A DNA stretch of 64,000 bases from Pseudomonas cavernicola. GTDB lineage: Bacteria; Pseudomonadota; Gammaproteobacteria; Pseudomonadales; Pseudomonadaceae. Every line of letters starts with the position of its first letter. The first letter of the stretch is position 1. A model generated the notes under the pieces. That model worked only from the letters and a program-made list of their open reading frames with translations, was not told the DNA's origin and did not search any database. The translations under genes were made by a program, and so were the position numbers. The stretch lies in NCBI RefSeq assembly GCF_003596405.1, contig NZ_QYUR01000008.1, forward strand, positions 186,001 through 250,000. Reading direction: 5' to 3'. Shown piece by piece: positions 1-7,919 of this stretch.

Positions 1-628
1 CGCGAGCGGTGCGCATGTAAGGCTGGTTCAGGGCCTCCAGCATCGCCGAGCGGGTAAAGCGCGCGAACACTGCGGCTTCCGCCAGGGTCATGGTCAACAC
101 CGGCATCACCAGGTGCTGCCAGCTGCCGCTGCCGCCAGTCGGCAATAACTGCCAGGTGACCGAGAACAGCAGGATCAGGAGAATGCCAAAGACGAAGTTC
201 GGCACACTGAAGCCGGCCACCGACGCGAGCATGGTCAATCGATCGATCCAGCTATTGCGATGCAGCGCGGCGTAGATCCCGGCCGGAATGCCGATCAGCA
301 AGGTGCACAGGCCGGTAACCCCCATCAGCAGCAGAGTCCGCGGCAGGCGCTCCAGCACCGCGGCCATTGCGTCACGCTCCTCGAAGTAGGAGTAACCAAG
401 GTCCCCTTGCAGGCAATTACCCAGAAACTGCACATATTGCTGCCACAACGGCTGGTCCAGTCCCCATTGCTGGCGGAAGGCATCCAGCGCCCGGGGGTCG
501 GCATCCAGGCCCAGGACATAGATCGCCGGGTCGCCAGACAATCGAAGCACGATGAATACGGTGCTGACGATCAGCAGTATGGTCAGCACGGCTCGGGCGA
601 GTTTCTGCAGGAGGTAGAGCGGGCTCAT
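1..628 (-). CDS. Peptide-type ABC transporter permease (DppB/OppB-like), 3' end cut by window
   Basis: An inner-membrane permease subunit of a peptide/nickel-class ABC importer. Read on the minus strand from the ATG at 628, it starts MSPLYLLQKLARAVL, runs into a first transmembrane segment (LTILLIVSTVFIVLRLSG) and continues with the large periplasmic region typical of DppB (about residues 30-85). The frame stays open to base 1, so only about 209 residues are seen of a family that usually has 310-340. Its ATG overlaps the TGA of the upstream ATPase gene in a TGATG arrangement, so translation is probably coupled. A second permease gene would be expected beyond the window edge. The substrate cannot be told from the sequence. 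Confidence 0.85.
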   Translation of the reverse strand, partial: MSPLYLLQKLARAVLTILLIVSTVFIVLRLSGDPAIYVLGLDADPRALDAFRQQWGLDQPLWQQYVQFLGNCLQGDLGYSYFEERDAMAAVLERLPRTLLLMGVTGLCTLLIGIPAGIYAALHRNSWIDRLTMLASVAGFSVPNFVFGILLILLFSVTWQLLPTGGSGSWQHLVMPVLTMTLAEAAVFARFTRSAMLEALNQPYMRTAR

Positions 629-1635
629 CAAGCCACCTCCATGATGGGAGGCTCGACATGGAAACACGCGACCGCACGGTTCCGGCTATCGCCTTCGAGC
701 TCGGGTTGCTGCTGGCGGCAACGGTCAGTGGCCATGCTGCACCTTGGGTGGAAAGGGCAGCCGGTCGGGAGGTTGGCCGGGCTGGGGGGTTCACCCTTGA
801 GCCGGACCCGCTGCTGAGGCGTACCGGGCTGCAGGGTGGGAATCGCCGAAACCAACGCGCGCGTGTAGGGATGGCGGGGTGCGCGAAACAGTTCGTTGGC
901 CCGGCCCACTTCGACGATTCGGCCCAGGTACATCACGGCTACCCGATCGCACAGGTGCCGCACGACCGATAGGTCATGGCTGATGAAGAGGAGCGTCAGG
1001 CCCCTCTCACGGCGCAGTTGCTGCAGCAGATTGACGATCTGGGCCTGAATCGACACGTCCAGTGCAGAGATCGGCTCGTCGCAGATCAGCAGCTCCGGCT
1101 CAAGGACCAGCGCCCTGGCCAGGACCACCCGTTGACGCTGTCCGCCGCTCAGCTCATGCGGGTACTTGGTCATCTGCCCGGTCAGCAACCCAACGCTTCG
1201 CAGAAGCTCCTGCGCCAGCTCGCGTCTCCTCTCCCGACCATGCAGGCGATGGATGACCAGCGGCTCGATCACCTGATCAAGCACGGTCATGCGCGGGTCC
1301 AGTGCGCCCAGTGGATCCTGGAACACGTACTGCAGGCGTTGGCGCAGTGGAACCCACTCGGCATCCGAACGGCCGATCAATTCATGGCCGCGATAGAGCA
1401 CTGATCCGGCGCTGGCGCGGGCCATGTTCAGGATGAGCTTGGCGGTAGTCGATTTGCCGCAGCCGCTTTCGCCAACCAGGCCGAACGCTTCGCCCGGACG
1501 GATATCGAAGCTGACGCCGTTGACTGCATGGATCCACTGACGTGGAGCGAACAGGTCCCGGCGCTTGCTGCTGGGGAAGGCACAACGTAGATCAGAGACC
1601 TGTAGCAAGGGCTGATCCATGGTTCCGAGAGTCAT
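628..1635 (-). CDS. ABC transporter ATP-binding protein, DppF/OppF-like
   Basis: One of two ATPases energising the peptide-type importer. In the 335-residue product, Walker A GESGCGKS is at about 55-62, the signature LSGGQ at 162-166 and Walker B LLICDEP at 182-188. A C-terminal oligopeptide-transporter region contains CPFHPRC, the cysteine-bearing motif usual for this subfamily. The open frame extends upstream to 1755, but the ATG at 1635 overlaps the TGA of the preceding ATPase gene (ATGA) and gives the usual family N-terminus, so I chose it. It lies between the DppD-like ATPase and the permease in one minus-strand operon. Confidence 0.92.
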   Translation of the reverse strand: MTLGTMDQPLLQVSDLRCAFPSSKRRDLFAPRQWIHAVNGVSFDIRPGEAFGLVGESGCGKSTTAKLILNMARASAGSVLYRGHELIGRSDAEWVPLRQRLQYVFQDPLGALDPRMTVLDQVIEPLVIHRLHGRERRRELAQELLRSVGLLTGQMTKYPHELSGGQRQRVVLARALVLEPELLICDEPISALDVSIQAQIVNLLQQLRRERGLTLLFISHDLSVVRHLCDRVAVMYLGRIVEVGRANELFRAPRHPYTRALVSAIPTLQPGTPQQRVRLKGEPPSPANLPTGCPFHPRCSMATDRCRQQQPELEGDSRNRAVACFHVEPPIMEVA

Positions 1636-2627
1636 CGTTGCTGCACTCGTGTCGATTGCATGGAGAATGGAGAGAAGCAAGCGAACATCCGGCCTGCTTC
1701 GCTGTGCTGGCTGGCTGGCATGCTGTTCAAGCAGATACCCGATGCGCTCGGGCAACGCGGTGCGAAGGCACAGCCCACACCCAGTTCCTGGGGGGGAGGC
1801 AGCAAGCCGGGAATCGGCGTAAGCGAATCCTCGTCGCTGTCGATCCGTGGCAGCGAAGCCAGGAGCCCCTGCGTGTAGGGATGGAGCGGCGAGCGGAATA
1901 CAGCGTCGACCGGACCGCTTTCGACGATCTGGCCGCAGTACATGACCACGACCCGGTCACAGGCTTGAACGACCACGCCAAGGTCGTGAGTCACCAGGAT
2001 GATCGACATGTCACGCTGGTCGCGCAGCTGGCGCAAGAGGTCGATGATCTGCGCCTGCACGGTGACGTCCAACGCGGTGGTGGGTTCATCGGCAATAAGC
2101 AGACGTGGATTACCGGCCAGCATCATGGCGATAACCACCCGCTGGTTCAGTCCACCAGAAAGCTGGTGCGGATAAGCATCCAGACGCTGCTCGGGGGCCG
2201 GCACACCGACAAAGCCAAGCAATTCGAGGGCACGTTGTTTCAGGGCATGGCGGCCGCTTCGATCGGGATCGTTCAGCCGGATGGCCTCATAAAGCTGCCT
2301 GCCGACAGTCTGCACCGGGTTCAGCGCGCTCATCGGATCCTGGAAAATCATCGCCAACTGGCTGCCACGCAGCCGGCTCATGGCGCGGTCATCCTGACTG
2401 GGGATTGGCTGGCCATCCCAGCGCATTTCGCCGCGCAGCCGGGCGTTGCCGTCCAGCAGCCCCATCGCGGCCATGCAGGTAACACTCTTGCCGCTGCCGC
2501 TCTCGCCGACGAGCCCGACAATCTCACCTCGGCCCACCTGCAGATCGACGCCGCGTACCACCGGGACGCTGGATCGCCCGGCGGAAAAGGCAACATGCAA
2601 GTCGCGGATATCCAACAGAGGTTGCAT
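1632..2627 (-). CDS. ABC transporter ATP-binding protein, DppD/OppD-like
   Basis: The partner ATPase of the DppF-like subunit. The 331-residue product has Walker A GESGSGKS at about 41-48, Walker B LLIADEP at 176-182 and the C-terminal motif [14 protein letters not shown]. The signature reads LSGGLNQR at about 156-163 rather than the usual LSGGMRQR, a tolerable substitution. The gene is second in the operon, 63 bp after the binding-protein gene, and a GC-rich stem-loop lies in that gap. The stop codon overlaps the next start (ATGA). Confidence 0.92.
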   Translation of the reverse strand: MQPLLDIRDLHVAFSAGRSSVPVVRGVDLQVGRGEIVGLVGESGSGKSVTCMAAMGLLDGNARLRGEMRWDGQPIPSQDDRAMSRLRGSQLAMIFQDPMSALNPVQTVGRQLYEAIRLNDPDRSGRHALKQRALELLGFVGVPAPEQRLDAYPHQLSGGLNQRVVIAMMLAGNPRLLIADEPTTALDVTVQAQIIDLLRQLRDQRDMSIILVTHDLGVVVQACDRVVVMYCGQIVESGPVDAVFRSPLHPYTQGLLASLPRIDSDEDSLTPIPGLLPPPQELGVGCAFAPRCPSASGICLNSMPASQHSEAGRMFACFSPFSMQSTRVQQR

Positions 2628-2649
2628 TGAAACTCCTGGCTAGACAGGA

Positions 2650-2669
2650 AGGGCGGGGTGACCCGCCCT
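2650..2669 (-). other. Intercistronic stem-loop after the binding-protein gene
   Basis: AGGGCGGG (2650-2657) pairs perfectly with CCCGCCCT (2662-2669) across a 4-nt loop. It sits between the substrate-binding protein gene and its ATPase genes. Such hairpins commonly protect the 5' cistron's mRNA or partly terminate transcription, so that binding protein is made in excess. There is no T-tract, so this is not a clear full terminator. The role is inferred from position. Confidence 0.5.
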
Positions 2670-2690
2670 GTACAGATGGAGAGACCTCGA

Positions 2691-4238
2691 TCAGTGCTTG
2701 ATCCGCAGCACTCGGCTGCTCAGGTCCATGAAGGGATTGTCGGTGGCTGTCCATTCCAGTTCGCTACGCACGCCGTAGTACATCGGCAAGGTATGCAGGT
2801 AGGTGCCTGGTGGATCCTGGCGCTCGTAGATATCCAGCAGTTGGCGCATGGCCTCGATCCGCTTCGCCTTGTCAGTGCCCTTGAGCTGTTCACCCCACTG
2901 ATTGAAGGCGTCACTCTGGAAGGTGTGATTGCGCTGGAACCAGCCCTCGGGTCCATACAGTCGGTAGATCTGGCCCAGGGGATCAGGGTATTCGGCGCTG
3001 TTGGACCAGTTGAAAATCCCTCGGCCTTTCGGGTCGTCCTCGATTTGGGCCCAGTTCTCCTTCGGCTCCAGCGTGACGTTGAGACCTACCTGGCGCCACA
3101 TCTCGACCAGAATCTGCGCAGTGTTGACCTCTCCGGCGTAGTAGTCCTGAAGGTAGCGATAGGAGATCGGCTCACCCTTGTAGCCAGCCTCCTTCAGCAG
3201 TTGTCGTGCTTTCTCGGGGTCGTATGGATTGCCTTTGAAGTCACCGATAAAGAGGTCACCGAAAACCTCCATCTGCAGTCCATTGGGCACAGACGTGTGG
3301 CCCGCATAAAGGGTGTCCACGATCAGCTGGCGATCGATGGCGAGGCTGAGCGCCTGGCGCATCTTCGGATTTTTCAGCTGCGGGTGGTTCTCATCGAAAA
3401 CGATGACGCGGATATTGCGGATCGGGCCGCCAGCGATCCGGGTAGAGGGATCAGACTTGAGCAGCTCGAACTGGTCCGGAGTCAATTCGGTGGCAATCTG
3501 GTACTCGCCGGTTTTCAGGCCGGCGATACGGGCCGCGGTCTCAGGCACCTCCTTGAAGGTCACGCTGCTCGCTGGCGCACGCTCCCCCCAGTATTGGTCG
3601 AACGCCTGCAGCTTGATGTAGTCGCCATGCTTGACCTCGACCAGGCGGTAAGGTCCGGTTCCGACCGGTTGCTTGAGCCAGTTCTCCCAGCTACCTGCAG
3701 CCTGGAAGGCGTCCTTGCAGACCATTTCGCTCATCCAGTTGGCGAAGCGTAACTCCAGCAATGGATCCGGCTGCGTGAAGCGGATCCTGACCATATGTCT
3801 GTCACGCACTTCAACTTTTTCCAGGCCTCCAAGGTATTCCCGCGCGATGCCCCAGCCAGGCGCCTGCTCCCCCAGAAAACGCTGTGGTCCCAGGCTGAAA
3901 GCGACGTCCTCGGCATCGAAGGCCTCGCCGTTATGGCACTGCACCCCCTGACGCAGGCTCAGTTCCAGCGTCCGGTCGTCAAGCCGCCTCCAGCTCTCTG
4001 CAAGCCCGGGCTTCAACGCACCTCCCGCCACGCTGTCCGTGTAGATCAGGGTCTCCAGCACGTTCTTCATCACCCGGGCATTTACGTTGCTGTTCTCAGC
4101 CATCGGGTCCAGGCGGGACGGGTTCTTGGTGACCGCCACGGTCAGGTCCATCTGGCTGGCGGCGATTGCCGAGCCAGCGCTCGCACTGAGCAAGGCGCTG
4201 CCCAGCAGTGTGCAGAGCGCGTGTGAGAAGCGATTCAT
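2691..4238 (-). CDS. Peptide/nickel-type ABC transporter substrate-binding protein (family 5)
   Basis: A periplasmic solute receptor for the ABC importer encoded downstream. The N-terminus MNRFSHALCTLLGSALLSAS is a signal peptide, with likely cleavage after AGSAIAA. The family-5 body follows, including RLDPMAENSNVN and the APKGG-like early region, with lobe motifs such as AEDVAFSL, GTGPYRLVE and QALSLAIDRQ. The product has 515 residues, the usual size. The frame extends to a TTG at 4253, but the ATG at 4238 has an AGGAA Shine-Dalgarno sequence 8 nt upstream and begins the signal peptide directly. It is the first gene of the operon and diverges from the GntR regulator. The ligand is unknown. 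Confidence 0.92.
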   Translation of the reverse strand: MNRFSHALCTLLGSALLSASAGSAIAASQMDLTVAVTKNPSRLDPMAENSNVNARVMKNVLETLIYTDSVAGGALKPGLAESWRRLDDRTLELSLRQGVQCHNGEAFDAEDVAFSLGPQRFLGEQAPGWGIAREYLGGLEKVEVRDRHMVRIRFTQPDPLLELRFANWMSEMVCKDAFQAAGSWENWLKQPVGTGPYRLVEVKHGDYIKLQAFDQYWGERAPASSVTFKEVPETAARIAGLKTGEYQIATELTPDQFELLKSDPSTRIAGGPIRNIRVIVFDENHPQLKNPKMRQALSLAIDRQLIVDTLYAGHTSVPNGLQMEVFGDLFIGDFKGNPYDPEKARQLLKEAGYKGEPISYRYLQDYYAGEVNTAQILVEMWRQVGLNVTLEPKENWAQIEDDPKGRGIFNWSNSAEYPDPLGQIYRLYGPEGWFQRNHTFQSDAFNQWGEQLKGTDKAKRIEAMRQLLDIYERQDPPGTYLHTLPMYYGVRSELEWTATDNPFMDLSSRVLRIKH

Positions 4239-4307
4239 CTTTCGGTTCCTCAAGCTGTTATCGGTGTCATCAAACGGTCACTGTCATTTATCAGCTGTTC
4301 CGTTAGA

Positions 4308-4345
4308 TTGGTTTAAACCAGAACGCGCTTATTGGTTTAAACCAA
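4308..4345. promoter_or_regulatory. Pair of perfect palindromic operators (TTGGTTTAAACCA), probable GntR/HutC-family sites
   Basis: Two copies of TTGGTTTAAACCA lie at 4308-4320 and 4332-4344; the second extends by one base to a perfect 14-bp palindrome. They are 24 bp apart centre to centre, so on the same helix face. They sit in the divergent region between the importer operon and the GntR gene. The HutC/UTRA subfamily is known to bind sites resembling TGGTNTAGACCA, and these match that pattern closely. Autoregulation together with control of the importer is the natural reading, but it is inferred. Confidence 0.75.
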
Positions 4346-4385
4346 CTTTGTTACGCTTTCGTTAAGACTTGAGGAATTCAGAAGC

Positions 4386-5108
4386 ATGGAAACAGAGTCC
4401 ACCATGACTTCCGCCTGCCTTGCCCGGCAGGCGTTGAAGGAGGCGCTGGCTCAGCAGCGCTGGCAGGCAGGCGAGAAGCTTCCGCCGGAGCGCGAGCTAT
4501 GCGACTCCCTGGGCGTGAAGCGGATGTCGCTGCGCCAGGCATTGCTGGCGCTGGAGAATGAGGGGGCGATTTTCCGCCTGGATCGAAAGGGCTGGTTCGT
4601 GGCGCAGCCTCGTTTCATCTATAACCCGCTGAGTTATGTCAGCTTCCAACGTGCCGCATCCGAGCAGGGTGAAGCGAGCTGGCAGGACCTCTCGCAGGAG
4701 GGGATCGAAGCCGACGCCGATCTGGCCGCCGATTTCGGTATTCAGCCGGGGGAACCGCTATTGCGCGTCTATGGCTGGGGCGCCTTCAACGGTCACCGGA
4801 TATTCGTCCATGACGTGCTGATCAACTGCCAACGGGCGCCAAACTACCCCGTGAAGCTGGCTGGGCGTTCCTTCACCGAGGTCTGGGAGCAGGAGTTCAA
4901 CATCAAGCCGAAACTGGCAGATCTGAAAATCCGCCCCGTGCGGTTGGAAGGGCAGCCACAACAGTTGCTTGGCTGCACCAGCGGAGCGCCGGGGCTCTAC
5001 ATCAGACGTATCAAGACAGATGAGCAGGGCCAGGTGATTCAACTCGACCGGGAGTTCTGGCGCTTTGAAGCACTGGAGCTGCACTTTTCACCGGAGCAAG
5101 TCAGATGA
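4386..5108 (+). CDS. GntR-family transcriptional regulator, HutC/UTRA type
   Basis: A ligand-responsive DNA-binding regulator. Residues about 8-75 form the winged helix-turn-helix, with the hallmark GEKLPPERELCDSLGVKRMS followed by LRQALLALENEGAIFR. The rest (about 85-235) has the layout of a UTRA effector-binding domain, ending YIRRIKTDEQGQVIQLDREF. The 240-residue length is typical. The gene faces the importer operon across the paired palindromes and overlaps the phosphatase gene by ATGA, so the two are co-transcribed. UTRA domains bind small metabolites, so the effector could be the imported compound or a phosphorylated product of it. A second in-frame ATG at residue 7 is an alternative start. 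Confidence 0.92.
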   Translation: METESTMTSACLARQALKEALAQQRWQAGEKLPPERELCDSLGVKRMSLRQALLALENEGAIFRLDRKGWFVAQPRFIYNPLSYVSFQRAASEQGEASWQDLSQEGIEADADLAADFGIQPGEPLLRVYGWGAFNGHRIFVHDVLINCQRAPNYPVKLAGRSFTEVWEQEFNIKPKLADLKIRPVRLEGQPQQLLGCTSGAPGLYIRRIKTDEQGQVIQLDREFWRFEALELHFSPEQVR

Positions 5109-5908
5109 ATTCGATTTCCCGCCCGGGTCTACCCGCAGCAGCTCTGCCACTTGCCCAACAGATGGCAGATGAGGCAAGGACCATCATCAAACGCTATTTC
5201 CGCACCCGGCCGGTGGTAGATGCGAAGGGCGATGACAGCCCGGTGACCATCGCCGACCGCGAAGTCGAACGAATGATGCGCCAGCGAATAGAAGAGGCCT
5301 TTTCGGAGCATGGCATCAAGGGCGAGGAGTTTGCCCACCGCAATCCAGAAGCAGACTGGTGCTGGCATCTCGACCCGATCGACGGGACCAAATCGTTCCT
5401 GTCTGGTTCGCTTTGCTTCGGCACACAGATAGCCCTCAGCTACCGGGGTGATCCGGTATTGGGCCTGATTGATCAGCCGATTACCGGCGAGCGCTGGTTG
5501 GCGAGTCCTTCTCGGACAAGCGAGTTGAACGACCAGCCAATCCGTACCTCCCGTTGCACCGAGCTGGCCGAAGCAGTGCTCTATACGTCTGACCTGGCCT
5601 GCTTCCAACAGGGCCAACTCGGCCACTTCAAACGCTTGCAGCAGGCAGTCAGCCTGACCCGCTATTCGCACGACTGCTACGCGGCAGGTCTACTGGCGCT
5701 TGGTCAGATCGACTTGTTGGTGGAGGCCAACGTCTATCCCTACGACATCGCTGCGCAGATCCCGGTGATTGAAGGGGCGGGCGGCATAGTCACCGACTGG
5801 CAAGGTAATCCGTTGTGCCTGGAGGGGCGAGTCTGTGTGTTGGCATCCGCCAATACCGAGTTGCATGCCAAGGCGCTGGCGACTCTGAATGAAACAGGAC
5901 GTTCGTAG
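5105..5908 (+). CDS. Inositol-monophosphatase-family phosphatase (HisN-like)
   Basis: A Mg2+-dependent phosphomonoesterase of the IMPase fold, 267 residues. Visible metal-binding motifs are GEE at about 73-75, DPIDGTKSF at 90-98 (family form DPxDGTxxF) and YDIAAQIPVIEGAGG at 213-227, where most members have WDxAA. Close relatives include histidinol-phosphate phosphatase HisN and inositol monophosphatase, and the substrate cannot be decided here. It is translationally coupled to the GntR regulator, so it may act on whatever the divergent importer brings in. Confidence 0.88.
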   Translation: MNSISRPGLPAAALPLAQQMADEARTIIKRYFRTRPVVDAKGDDSPVTIADREVERMMRQRIEEAFSEHGIKGEEFAHRNPEADWCWHLDPIDGTKSFLSGSLCFGTQIALSYRGDPVLGLIDQPITGERWLASPSRTSELNDQPIRTSRCTELAEAVLYTSDLACFQQGQLGHFKRLQQAVSLTRYSHDCYAAGLLALGQIDLLVEANVYPYDIAAQIPVIEGAGGIVTDWQGNPLCLEGRVCVLASANTELHAKALATLNETGRS

Positions 5909-6070
5909 CCTTAGGTCATTACGGACAGGGGACCGGGGCTACCGTCTTCGCAGGAAGCAGTCAGACAACTGGTAGAGGCCGTGGAGATAAGCCGCCAGCT
6001 CGAAAGGCCACGGCTGCGGAATCACCGACATGGCCCCGGAGGTGTTCGACTGACGCATCGTCAGAACCGT

Positions 6071-6099
6071 AAAAGGGAGGCCAGGAGGCCTCCCTTTTT
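6071..6099. terminator. Rho-independent terminator
   Basis: AAAAGGGAGGCC and GGCCTCCCTTTTT form a 12-bp stem with a 4-nt loop. A-rich and T-rich flanks mean it could work in both directions. It probably closes the GntR-phosphatase transcript, though about 160 bp of remnant sequence separate it from that stop codon. Confidence 0.75.
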
Positions 6100-6127
6100 G
6101 GGATTTGCGTTGGGGAGATATAGGAAA

Positions 6128-6183
6128 AAGGGGACAGATTTATTTTCTAGTCGGTGAGCGTATGAAAATAAATCAGTCCCCTT
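6128..6183. repeat. Palindromic repeat with aaggggacagatttattttc arms
   Basis: The left arm at 6128-6147 and right arm at 6164-6183 are inverted copies of the same 20-mer, with one mismatch. The same arm recurs at 14217-14238. The pattern resembles the short dispersed palindromes that accompany REP-associated (Y1) transposases in gammaproteobacteria; no transposase gene is present here. Confidence 0.6.
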
Positions 6184-6206
6184 AAGCCGTAGTCCCCTTA
6201 AGCCGT
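6175..6206. repeat. 16-bp direct tandem duplication
   Basis: AGTCCCCTTAAGCCGT occurs twice head to tail (6175-6190 and 6191-6206), the first copy overlapping the right arm of the palindromic repeat. It is consistent with a small slippage or insertion-related duplication. Confidence 0.7.
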
Positions 6207-6255
6207 CCCGCCTGCTCGCCGAGTTCGTCGCGCCACCCGAAGACGAATAACCGCA

Positions 6256-6486
6256 TCAAGCTAGCTTAAACGAGACGCCCTGCACCTCATCACGGGTCAG
6301 CCGTAACTCGCCGGAATCCTGGTTCAGGCGGTGCACGACGTTCAGTAGCCGCTGACGAAGCAGTTCATCACCTAGCTGATCAATAGCCCGCATGACCTCA
6401 ATTGCTGCGGCCTCGTTGTTGGCTGCTACGGAGTCCAGGGTTTTGCGCAAGTTTCGTGCTGGTCGGCTCACTTGAGAGGTCCTCAT
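6256..6486 (-). CDS. Small hypothetical protein
   Basis: 76 codons, MRTSQVSRPARNLRKTLDSV at the start, predicted helical and charged, family not recognised. The ATG at 6486 has only a weak upstream Shine-Dalgarno. An in-frame GTG at codon 7 is preceded by AGGACC at good spacing and may be the true start. It lies next to another small minus-strand gene in a region of phage debris, so it may be of phage or plasmid origin. Base composition of the codons looks normal for the genome. Confidence 0.5.
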   Translation of the reverse strand: MRTSQVSRPARNLRKTLDSVAANNEAAAIEVMRAIDQLGDELLRQRLLNVVHRLNQDSGELRLTRDEVQGVSFKLA

Positions 6487-6568
6487 GGATCAGGTGAGCA
6501 CCCTATGACATCCATGTTTCCTTTTAACTTCAGCCGCTTTGATTCTGATGCGCGGCGCCTGACTACAC

Positions 6569-6874
6569 TTAGAACCTCGGCAGATCGCTGATCATTCTGC
6601 CTGGAACGGCACGATCTTCGGTTTCGGTCACGTCACCACTGGGCAAGCGAACTTCCAGTAGCTTTTCGCCTGACACAGTCCCCATACCTGTTTCGAATGT
6701 CATCTCGACAACGTCGCCACCGCGAATAGCCCCGATGATGTCTTCCATCGAAGCGATGTGTGGCTCTTCAAGTAATCGTCCTCTGCTGAGGTTGGGGTCA
6801 AACTTTGCCCACATGAAGAGCTCAATTTCGTCGTCATCGTTGACGCGAACGGCTGTAACCACATAAAGCGCCAT
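6569..6874 (-). CDS. Hypothetical protein, about 101 aa
   Basis: An acidic, mainly beta-predicted small protein starting MALYVVTAVRVNDDDEIELF. The open frame extends to 6937, but the ATG at 6874 has AAGGTG 6-7 nt upstream and is the better start. I do not recognise a family. The clean start signal and normal amino-acid composition make it more than a chance ORF. It is upstream of the 76-aa gene on the same strand with about 80 bp between, so they could be co-transcribed. Confidence 0.55.
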   Translation of the reverse strand: MALYVVTAVRVNDDDEIELFMWAKFDPNLSRGRLLEEPHIASMEDIIGAIRGGDVVEMTFETGMGTVSGEKLLEVRLPSGDVTETEDRAVPGRMISDLPRF

Positions 6875-6949
6875 GGACTCACCTTGCAGGCTTCGGCCTT
6901 CTCGATCTGATCGAACCTCAGCATATCCCCGTATCACGGCGGCATGTCA

Positions 6950-7395
6950 CGCACACCTAAGCCGACCTGCTCAAGCTGCTGGAAGCCCAGGAGTAACGTA
7001 TTCTCATCATCGAGGACGGCACCGGCAAGGTAGACGCAGAGAGCTACGCCACCGCCGCGGAACTGGTCAGCTATGCCATCAAGTACGGCATGACCATTCC
7101 GACTGACGCGGTTACGCAGGAAGCGCTGCTGCGCCGGTCCGCCTTGGCAATGGATGGCATGCAGTGGAAAGGCTGCAAGACCAGTGGCGAGCAGGCGCTG
7201 TCCTGGCCTCGCCGTGAGGTCGAGATCGACGGCGAAATCAAGCCGTCCAATTACATCCCTGCTCGCATCCAGTACGGGCAGATGGCTTTAGCCGCCGAGA
7301 TCTACACCGACGACATCGACCTCATCGAGAAACGCAAAGGCGCAGTGATTCGCGACAAGGTTGATGGTGCGGTTGAGCGCTACGCAGTTTGCGAA
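6950..7395 (+). pseudogene. Phage structural gene remnants (DnaT-like / head-tail region)
   Basis: The plus strand around 6960-6995 reads ADLLKLLEAQE and a stop, looking like the end of one phage gene. From about 7003 it continues LIIEDGTGKVDAESYATAAEL and on through AMDGMQWKGC, SWPRREVEIDG and YIPARIQYGQMALAAE, the usual sequence of the DnaT-like protein coded in the head-tail module of tailed phages. The normal start is lost (a stop replaces it) and the frame diverges after VERYA near 7385. It is therefore a decayed piece of a prophage. Naming of the family is from memory. Confidence 0.65.
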
Positions 7396-7469
7396 TTATC
7401 TGTTGCGGCGCGGGTTGTTTGCGATTAGGGCGTAAAATAGCGGTGCTACCTCATCAAAAGGAGCCGCAT

Positions 7470-7664
7470 ATGATCGCCGACCGACTGAACAAACCAGCGG
7501 CTGAGGAAAGAACCGTTTGGGATCAGTATTTTTGTGCTGCGTTGATTGCGGAAAGCAATCTAACGGCACCGGTTGTAGGAGAAGCCACTCATGAAGACAG
7601 GCAGAACCTGTTAATTGAAAGGGCCAAAGTTCTCGCCGACAAGATGATGGCAAACAGAAAATAA
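7470..7664 (+). CDS. Small phage-type hypothetical protein (64 aa)
   Basis: MIADRLNKPAAEERTVWDQY is the N-terminus; the rest is helical and charged, and I know no family. A strong Shine-Dalgarno (AAAGGAG, 6 nt before the ATG) supports the start. It follows the broken DnaT-like gene and is closed by a hairpin (7668-7695), so it looks like an intact small gene of the same prophage remnant. Confidence 0.6.
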   Translation: MIADRLNKPAAEERTVWDQYFCAALIAESNLTAPVVGEATHEDRQNLLIERAKVLADKMMANRK

Positions 7665-7667
7665 CCA

Positions 7668-7695
7668 GAGCCCAGCCATCGCGCTGGGCTCTTCA
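7668..7695 (+). terminator. Hairpin terminator after the small phage gene
   Basis: AGAGCCCAGC (7668-7677) pairs with GCTGGGCTCT (7684-7693), giving a 10-bp perfect stem and 6-nt loop. The T-tract is short (TT), so termination may be incomplete. Confidence 0.6.
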
Positions 7696-7709
7696 TGTCT
7701 GGAGCCAAC

Positions 7710-7919
7710 ATGAGCGCCTTCTACGACGAGAGGGCCGCCATGGCCCTGGAGCTGATCGCTGAGTTCGACCAGCTTGTGACCCTGCGCAATGAGCAGCGGG
7801 GGGGGTACGACCCCGAAACCGGCACGACTAACCCTGGCTCAACCATCGAGCAGACCGCTCAAGGCATCTTGATTGAGTACACCGGTCGGGAGTTCGAAGC
7901 GTCGTCGCTGATTCAGGTG
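7710..7919 (+). pseudogene. N-terminal fragment of a phage head-tail protein, joined in frame to the NTF2-like segment
   Basis: From MSAFYDERAAMALELIAEFD the sequence runs through LRNEQRGGYDPETGTTNPGS and reads like the N-terminus of a tailed-phage head-tail protein. Homology to that protein should end where the 518-bp repeated segment begins (7920). The junction keeps the frame, so a 221-aa chimaeric ORF (7695-8360) is formally open, but the NTF2-like gene has its own start at 7935. I regard this piece as truncated by the arrival of the repeated segment. Confidence 0.55.

Larger units (their letters stand above)
5909..6255. other. Gene-poor gap with a short minus-strand ORF remnant, a terminator and a palindromic repeat
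   Basis: No complete gene is visible. On the minus strand an open stretch of about 39 codons (roughly 6058 down to 5939) reads like real protein (for example PQPWPFELAAYLHGLYQLSD), but I do not recognise it. Just before 6250 the plus strand reads SRLLAEFVAPPEDE and a stop, which looks like another gene's C-terminus. The gap also holds a terminator hairpin (6071-6099), the ggggacagattt palindrome and a 16-bp tandem duplication. Confidence 0.45.

Noticed and set aside
2658..3752. A 364-codon open frame on the plus strand.
   Set aside because: It is the antisense shadow of the substrate-binding protein gene, with no natural start signal.
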